Assembly: GCA_017646625.1 (NCBI GenBank) | Contig: JAGCMF010000027.1 | Location: 1 to 38,305 of the forward strand | DNA length: 38,305 nt | Direction of reading: 5' to 3' | Source of the DNA: Alistipes sp. | GTDB lineage: Bacteria; Bacteroidota; Bacteroidia; Bacteroidales; Rikenellaceae | In this document: positions 33,947 to 38,305 of the stretch, in pieces | How the letters are laid out: each line of letters starts with the position of its first letter | How positions within the stretch are numbered: the stretch's first letter is position 1 | Notes under the pieces: model-generated | Databases searched by the model: none | The model's input: the letters and a program-made list of their open reading frames with translations, nothing else | What the model was told of the DNA's origin: nothing | Program-made: the position numbers and the translations under genes

Positions 33947-34643
33947 ACACGCCCTCGAGCATCTTTGCCAGCGCCTCCACGTCTGTAGGCTCCTCCACCT
34001 GACCGTAGTGGTAGGGGTAGTATATCTTTGGCTGTATGGCCTTTACAGCCTCTGTGGCCTGCTCTGGTGTCATGGTATATGGCTGGTTGACGCAGATGAA
34101 GGCGATGTCTATACCCTTCAGAGCTCGCTGCTCCTCTGTAGGCTCCGTGTCGCCCGATACGTATATGCGCACAGCACCGCCAAGGGTTATCACATAGCCG
34201 CAATCCTCACGTTCCTTGGGGTGGAACTGCAGCTGGTGCTCCGAGGTGTTGTATGCCGCAACAGCCTCCACCTTTACATCCACGAGTGGCTCGGCAGTGG
34301 CGCCAGGAAGCATGGTGTAGCAGTTGCCCACGAAGCCATCGGCAGAGGTCTTATCCAGAAGCAGGTGTGTCTCGTCGTGCTGCAGAGCATCTATAGCCTC
34401 GAGGTCGAAGTGGTCGTAGTGTGAGTGTGTTACAAGGATGACATCGGCCTTGGGGAGCTTCGTATAGTCGGCATTCTCCATCACGGGGTCTACATATATG
34501 TGGCGACCGAGATATTCGATGGCCAAAGAGGCGTGAGCAAAGAATGTTAGCTTAAGCTTCTCTCCATTTATGACAAGCTCATCAGAGGGGTACTTCGGTG
34601 CTCTCTTGCCACCAAAGAGGTTTGAAAGGAGTGACATAGGCAA
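33918..34643 (-). CDS. MBL-fold metal-dependent hydrolase (UlaG-like)
   Basis: A 241-residue metallo-beta-lactamase-fold protein. The zinc motif VTHSHYDHFD gives His73, His75, Asp77 and His78; the later ligands appear in RIYVSGDTEP and YYPYHYGQ. FAHASLAIEYLGRHIYVDPV at the start matches the UlaG/YtnP-like group of hydrolases. Substrate unknown. The MBL domain missing from the adjacent ComEC belongs to a different MBL subgroup, so this is not simply the split-off half, but the 29-bp overlap does place the two in one transcript. Confidence 0.86.
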   Translation of the reverse strand: MPMSLLSNLFGGKRAPKYPSDELVINGEKLKLTFFAHASLAIEYLGRHIYVDPVMENADYTKLPKADVILVTHSHYDHFDLEAIDALQHDETHLLLDKTSADGFVGNCYTMLPGATAEPLVDVKVEAVAAYNTSEHQLQFHPKEREDCGYVITLGGAVRIYVSGDTEPTEEQRALKGIDIAFICVNQPYTMTPEQATEAVKAIQPKIYYPYHYGQVEEPTDVEALAKMLEGVCDVRIRPLA

Positions 34644-34648
34644 TAGTT

Positions 34649-35626
34649 CTATATGTTATTTATGAATGATGCGATGGTTGGTGCGAGTTGCTCGGTTAGT
34701 GGCAACGTCGAGTTGGTGTAGATGCTCATCATCTGCTCTATCCTATCTGATGTTGAGGCATCCTTGAGCACATGTGTCATATTCTCGAAGGTTATGTGCT
34801 GTGCGGCGGGGTATGACTCATTGAGCCTTGTGCCGTTATCCACACTCACCTGTATGTCGCGGCCACCAGTGATGATGAGCACAGGGGCTGTACAGCGTGT
34901 GATGACCTCGGCAGGGTCATACTGCATGTTGTTGATGAGGAAGGGCTGCACGATGGGATGAAACAGCGAGATTAGCTCCTGCGGTATCTCCTCCTCGGCG
35001 ACACTCTCGCCACGCTTGAGGCGCTGGATGATGCTTGTAGAGCATGCCATGAGCCCCATGTGCGATGGTATGAGCTGTGCCGATAGCTGGCGCATGAGGA
35101 TGGTGTCCATGGCATATCCAGGTGCGCATAGCGCAACAACACCATCTGTGACACCCTCGCCCTGCGTAGCGACGATGAGGGCTATGAGGCCACCCTCGCT
35201 ATGGCCCACAAGGATAACCCTCTCGAACCCCTCGGTGCGTAGATGGTCGACACACGCACGTGCATCATCAACATAGTCATCGAGGATGAGGTTGGGGACA
35301 TCCTCTGCTGCCGTGTGGCTCAAGCCTATGCCGCGCTTGTCGTAGCGTAGCACCGCCACGCCCTGGGCGACGAGCTCCTCGGCAAGCATCTTATAACAGT
35401 ATGTGTTGAGCCCCAGTCCCGAGTTACCATATCGGTCTGTGGGGCCCGAGCCAGCGATGATGATGACTGCGGTATTGCTGCCCTCTGTGGGGGTGTCCAG
35501 CGTGGCACTTATAGTGCCCCATGGGCGCGAGATGGTGAGCTCGCGGCTTGCGGCATGTGTGGCGTGGATGCAGCATAGGAGTGCCATGATGCCAAGGATA
35601 GCTTTTGATATGTGTCTGATTATCAT
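34649..35626 (-). CDS. Secreted alpha/beta hydrolase
   Basis: A 325-residue protein with a signal peptide (ISKAILGIMALLCCIHATHA, cleavage near AAS). The hydrolase fold shows AGSGPTDRYGN as oxyanion region, YDKRGIGLSH, the nucleophile Ser143 in VGHSEGGLIA, Asp256 in TGGRDIQV and His284 in NMTHVLK, a complete catalytic triad. The layout fits periplasmic or outer-membrane serine esterases and related acyl hydrolases of Bacteroidota. It lies 3 bp behind xerD and 5 bp before the MBL-fold gene. Substrate unknown. Confidence 0.87.
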   Translation of the reverse strand: MIIRHISKAILGIMALLCCIHATHAASRELTISRPWGTISATLDTPTEGSNTAVIIIAGSGPTDRYGNSGLGLNTYCYKMLAEELVAQGVAVLRYDKRGIGLSHTAAEDVPNLILDDYVDDARACVDHLRTEGFERVILVGHSEGGLIALIVATQGEGVTDGVVALCAPGYAMDTILMRQLSAQLIPSHMGLMACSTSIIQRLKRGESVAEEEIPQELISLFHPIVQPFLINNMQYDPAEVITRCTAPVLIITGGRDIQVSVDNGTRLNESYPAAQHITFENMTHVLKDASTSDRIEQMMSIYTNSTLPLTEQLAPTIASFINNI

Positions 35627-35629
35627 ATG

Positions 35630-36535
35630 TTAAAGTGTTAGGTTGGCGAATGAATCCTCAACGACGGTATGGAGGTGCTTCCTGTCGAGGTGTGTATATA
35701 CTTCGGTGGTGGAGATGCTCTCATGGCCGAGGAGCTCCTGCACATGGCGGATGTTGGCACCACCCTCCAGGAGGTGTGTGGCATAGGAGTGGCGCAGCGT
35801 GTGGGGACTTATCTGCTTATCTATGCCTGCTAACATTGCCGCCTGGCGTATGATGTTGAAGACCATGATGCGTGTGAGGGGTGTGCCTCGGTTGTTGAGA
35901 AAGAGGGTAGCCTCGGAGAGCCTCTTCGGGCGACGTAACTCCATGTAGAGCTGTATCTTATCTCTTGCTGCCGAGCTCACAGGCACGAGGCGTTGCTTGT
36001 CGCCCTTGCCTATGATGCGCATATATCCCTCGCCAAAGAAGAGGTCGTTGATGCGTAGCGTGACGAGCTCCGAGACACGTAGGCCTGTGGAGTATAGCAC
36101 CTCGACGATGGCACTATCCCTGCATCCCTTCACTGTCGTGAGGTCGAAGGTGTCGAGCATGGCATCCACCTCGGCGATGCTCAACACATCGGGTAGCGTG
36201 CGTGTGGCCTTCGGGGCATCGACACTATCTGTGGGTAGGTGCTCAACCTTATCCTTGACGAGCATATAGTTATAGAAGCTACGTATGCCACTCAAGCGAC
36301 GTGCCTGTGATGCGCTGCTGCGACCCTTGTCGTAGAGCCACGACATGAAGGCCTCAATCATAAGCTGCGTGACGGCCTCCGGAGCAACATCATAGCGGCG
36401 GCGGATGAAGTGCATGAACTCCTCGAGGTCACGCTTGTATGCATCTACAGTGTTCTGCGACAGACGCCTCTCACTCTTTATATAACGTAAGTAGTCAGCC
36501 GTAATTTTCTCCCACTTTTTAGCGATATCTGCCAT
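35630..36535 (-). CDS. xerD: Site-specific tyrosine recombinase XerD
   Basis: A tyrosine recombinase of 301 residues from the preferred start. The N-terminal SAM-like domain has ERRLSQNTVDAYKRDLEEF. Catalytic residues are Arg153 (STGLRVSEL), Lys177 (GKGDKQRLVP), His245 and Arg248 (HTLRHSYATHL), His271 (LLGHESI) and the nucleophile Tyr280 (TEVYTH). Length and motifs fit the housekeeping recombinase that resolves chromosome dimers at dif. An ATG at 36574 would add 13 residues, but MADIAKKWEKI fits known N-termini better. It is first in a seven-gene operon running to kdsC. XerC and XerD cannot be told apart with certainty. Confidence 0.88.
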   Translation of the reverse strand: MADIAKKWEKITADYLRYIKSERRLSQNTVDAYKRDLEEFMHFIRRRYDVAPEAVTQLMIEAFMSWLYDKGRSSASQARRLSGIRSFYNYMLVKDKVEHLPTDSVDAPKATRTLPDVLSIAEVDAMLDTFDLTTVKGCRDSAIVEVLYSTGLRVSELVTLRINDLFFGEGYMRIIGKGDKQRLVPVSSAARDKIQLYMELRRPKRLSEATLFLNNRGTPLTRIMVFNIIRQAAMLAGIDKQISPHTLRHSYATHLLEGGANIRHVQELLGHESISTTEVYTHLDRKHLHTVVEDSFANLTL

Positions 36536-36543
36536 TTTATCCC

Positions 36544-36551
36544 TATCTTTG
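36544..36551 (+). promoter_or_regulatory. Possible -7 box for prmA
   Basis: TATCTTTG matches TAnnTTTG on the plus strand; a T-run (TTTTT, to 36520) lies 23 bases upstream, at the edge of the accepted spacing. It would give prmA a leader of about 130 bases. On the minus strand, TATCTTTA (36641 down to 36634) is a weak candidate for xerD. Neither is firm. Confidence 0.3.
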
Positions 36552-36690
36552 CCATCGGAGATGGCCCTCCCCACATAAATGCCATGCAGTGTCGAGCCGT
36601 CTCACGTGGAGTGTGTTTTTTCTTTTCCTTGGGTAAAGATAAGAAAATTATTTTACATAATATTATAGCATAAACAAAAAAGTTGCCACC

Positions 36691-37530
36691 ATGAAGCAAT
36701 ATATACGTCTATCAGTGGAGTGTGCCAACGAGGAGATGGCAGATATAGTAATGGCATTCCTTGCCGACTACCCCTTCGAGACCTTCGACACAACGCCCCA
36801 CGAGGTGGGTCTGCGCCTCGATGCCTACATCCTTGTTGAGGCGTGGTGTGAGTGTCGCACAGAGGCTCTCAAGGCGATTGCAGAGTATGGAGAGGTGAGT
36901 GCCGAGGAGCAGATGGAGGATGAGAATTGGAACGAGACATGGGAGAGGGAGAGCTTCGCACCCATAGCCATCGACGACAGCTTCTTGATACGTGCTGCGC
37001 ACCACGACCCCGCAGAGGGCGATGTGCGCGACATAATCATCGCACCACGCATGAGTTTCGGCTCGGGACACCACCAGACAACACGCATGATGTGTCGCCT
37101 GATACGTGAGCTATGCAGTGGCGGCAGGGTGCTCGATGTGGGCTGTGGCACAGGCGTGCTATCTATTGCTGCGGTGCACTGCGGCGCGGAGCATGTGGAT
37201 GCCGTAGATATAGACCCCTGGTCGGTGGATAGCGCACAGGAGGCAGCAGCGCTGAATAATATGACAGCGAGCATGGAGATAATACTTGGCACGGTGGAGG
37301 CTGTGGAGGGTCGCACATACGACATGATAGTGGCAAACATCAACCGCAACATCATACTTGCCGACCTCGATAGATATCTTGCTGCGCTGAACACACCATC
37401 AAGGCTGCTCTTGAGTGGCTTCCTGCAGGAGGATATGGCAGATATACGTGAGGCATGCCAGGTGCGCGGACTACGCTATGTGACACACCGCGAGGAGGAT
37501 GGCTGGATAGCAATGGCAATGGAGAGATAA
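36691..37530 (+). CDS. prmA: Ribosomal protein L11 methyltransferase
   Basis: A 279-residue enzyme. The N-terminal domain contains NWNETWERESFAPI; the methyltransferase domain has APRMSFGSGHHQTTRMM, motif I VLDVGCGTGVLSIAA (148-161), DAVDIDPWSVDSA, and DMIVANINRNIILADL. These are PrmA hallmarks. It trimethylates ribosomal protein L11 at its N-terminus and lysines. It diverges from xerD across about 155 bp and is followed by the wbqC gene 13 bp later. Confidence 0.94.
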   Translation: MKQYIRLSVECANEEMADIVMAFLADYPFETFDTTPHEVGLRLDAYILVEAWCECRTEALKAIAEYGEVSAEEQMEDENWNETWERESFAPIAIDDSFLIRAAHHDPAEGDVRDIIIAPRMSFGSGHHQTTRMMCRLIRELCSGGRVLDVGCGTGVLSIAAVHCGAEHVDAVDIDPWSVDSAQEAAALNNMTASMEIILGTVEAVEGRTYDMIVANINRNIILADLDRYLAALNTPSRLLLSGFLQEDMADIREACQVRGLRYVTHREEDGWIAMAMER

Positions 37531-37543
37531 TAACAACTGCACT

Positions 37544-38146
37544 ATGATAATACTACCATCACACTACTTTGGCTCTGTGGAGTATTGGGCACATCTTGTT
37601 GCTGCGGGCGACGATGCCGTCATAGATATCGGCGAGAACTATGTTAAGCGCACGGAACGTAACCGCACGACGATAATGACGTCGAATGGTCTCATGCAGC
37701 TCTCCGTGCAGCTTGCCCATGCCAACCGCCCACGTCAGCCTATGCGTTCGATGCGTGTGGACTACTCGAAGCGCTGGCAGCATCAGCATGCCATAGCCAT
37801 AGAGTCGGCATATAAGCGTTCTCCCTACTACGACTACTATGGTGACCGCTTTGCGCACCTCTTCAATCGCGAGTGGAGATACCTCGTGGATATTAACATG
37901 GCAACACTTGAGGGCGTATGCTCCATACTCAAGGTGGGTGTGCCACGCATATCGGAGAACTACATCACAGCCACGGAGCAGGATGTGGACCTTCGAGGTA
38001 AAATAATAACGCCGAGTAGCACATTTACACCCTATATACAGGTGTTTAGCGATCGTGAGCCCTTTGCTCCAAACATATCTATATATGACCTTTTAATGTG
38101 TGAGGGCCCCTCGGCACTTGCCTACTTAAGGAGCATAAGTAGGTAG
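37544..38146 (+). CDS. WbqC-family protein
   Basis: A 200-residue protein of the WbqC-like family. The start MIILPSHYFGSVEYWAHLV, followed by NYVKRTERNRTTIMTSNG, RSMRVDYSKRWQHQHAIAIESAY and SPYYDYY, is characteristic. WbqC members are found in O-antigen and aminotransferase clusters, but their activity is not established. It follows prmA by 13 bp and likely shares its transcript. Confidence 0.87.
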   Translation: MIILPSHYFGSVEYWAHLVAAGDDAVIDIGENYVKRTERNRTTIMTSNGLMQLSVQLAHANRPRQPMRSMRVDYSKRWQHQHAIAIESAYKRSPYYDYYGDRFAHLFNREWRYLVDINMATLEGVCSILKVGVPRISENYITATEQDVDLRGKIITPSSTFTPYIQVFSDREPFAPNISIYDLLMCEGPSALAYLRSISR

Positions 38147-38155
38147 AGGTCGAGA

Positions 38156-38305
38156 GTGAATAAGAAGTCTATTTTGTCGTTCTTTGTTGATATAACAGCG
38201 CATCTACTTCCGCTAACGAATTATCTCATCAATGGGCAGTACGCCAAAGTACAGCCCATCGCCTCGAAATTCGCCGAGCAAAGTATCTGCACTATTCTCT
38301 CAACA
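38156..38305 (+). CDS. Unidentified open frame, 3' end beyond the window
   Basis: A frame starting at GTG 38156, nine bases behind the wbqC stop, stays open for all 50 codons to the window edge. The translation begins VNKKSILSFFVDITAHLLPL and continues NYLINGQYAKVQPI. I do not recognise it. A GTG start is less usual, and the codon use is more AT-rich than prmA and wbqC. It could be the next gene of the transcript or the edge of an inserted element; it may also be chance. Confidence 0.35.
   Translation, partial: MNKKSILSFFVDITAHLLPLTNYLINGQYAKVQPIASKFAEQSICTILST

Noticed and set aside
33672-34424. Plus-strand open frame spanning comEC and the MBL-fold gene
   Set aside because: Both underlying minus-strand genes have clear family motifs; the plus-strand product has none.
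35630-36535. XerD as an integrase of a mobile element
   Set aside because: It has housekeeping length and motifs, lies in a conserved-looking operon, and no attachment repeats, tRNA or mobile genes are near.

Overview
The window looks like a chromosomal segment from the order Bacteroidales (phylum Bacteroidota). The evidence is a Bacteroides-type 5S rRNA, several promoters matching TTTG-N19-TAnnTTTG, no consistent Shine-Dalgarno sequences, and lineage-typical families (DUF4296 lipoprotein, Big_5 Ig-like lipoprotein with a conserved PTGGPKD segment, THUMP-like methyltransferase, DUF2520 protein, WG-repeat and NTP_transf_5 proteins). I cannot fix the family or genus; a Rikenellaceae-like genome is only a guess. 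Gene density is high and most genes lie on the minus strand in three long operons.

Left edge (1-3166): the end of an rRNA operon (5S and terminator), a cluster of small stem-loops, an AraC-family regulator on the plus strand, and, convergent to it, a two-gene unit. This unit encodes a TerY-like vWA protein and a protein with a degenerate kinase-like core plus WG repeats. Region 3167-13392 (minus) is a complete Wzx/Wzy-type surface polysaccharide operon: WecA-like initiating transferase, UDP-glucuronate 4-epimerase, UDP-glucose dehydrogenase, flippase, EpsG-like polymerase, GT2, TupA-like ATP-grasp ligase, GT4 and NTP_transf_5 protein. Its distal part (3167-9826) is clearly more AT-rich than its proximal part.

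Region 13729-24019 (minus) is a second operon that mixes housekeeping genes (holB, folK, rbfA) with envelope genes: a second flippase, three lipoproteins, an outer-membrane barrel, a LolE/FtsX-type permease and an amidohydrolase. Region 24335-27800 (minus) holds cvpA, rsgA, trmH and a class III aminotransferase. A lone plus-strand gene (27903-29921) encodes a secreted GH2-family protein in which both expected catalytic glutamates appear to be replaced. Region 29980-36535 (minus) is a seven-gene operon: xerD, alpha/beta hydrolase, MBL-fold hydrolase, comEC core, THUMP-like methyltransferase, DUF2520 protein and kdsC. The right edge (36691-38305, plus) carries prmA, a WbqC-family gene and the start of an unidentified frame.

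The observations most worth following are: the vWA plus pseudokinase/WG pair; the apparently inactive GH2 protein; a coding-like tail directly behind the stop codon of the NTP_transf_5 gene; the combination of uronate synthesis with a TupA-like ligase; and a purine-rich, G-quadruplex-capable intergenic region with matching inverted pyrimidine repeats at 24131-24284. No tRNA, CRISPR array, transposase or prophage gene was recognised.
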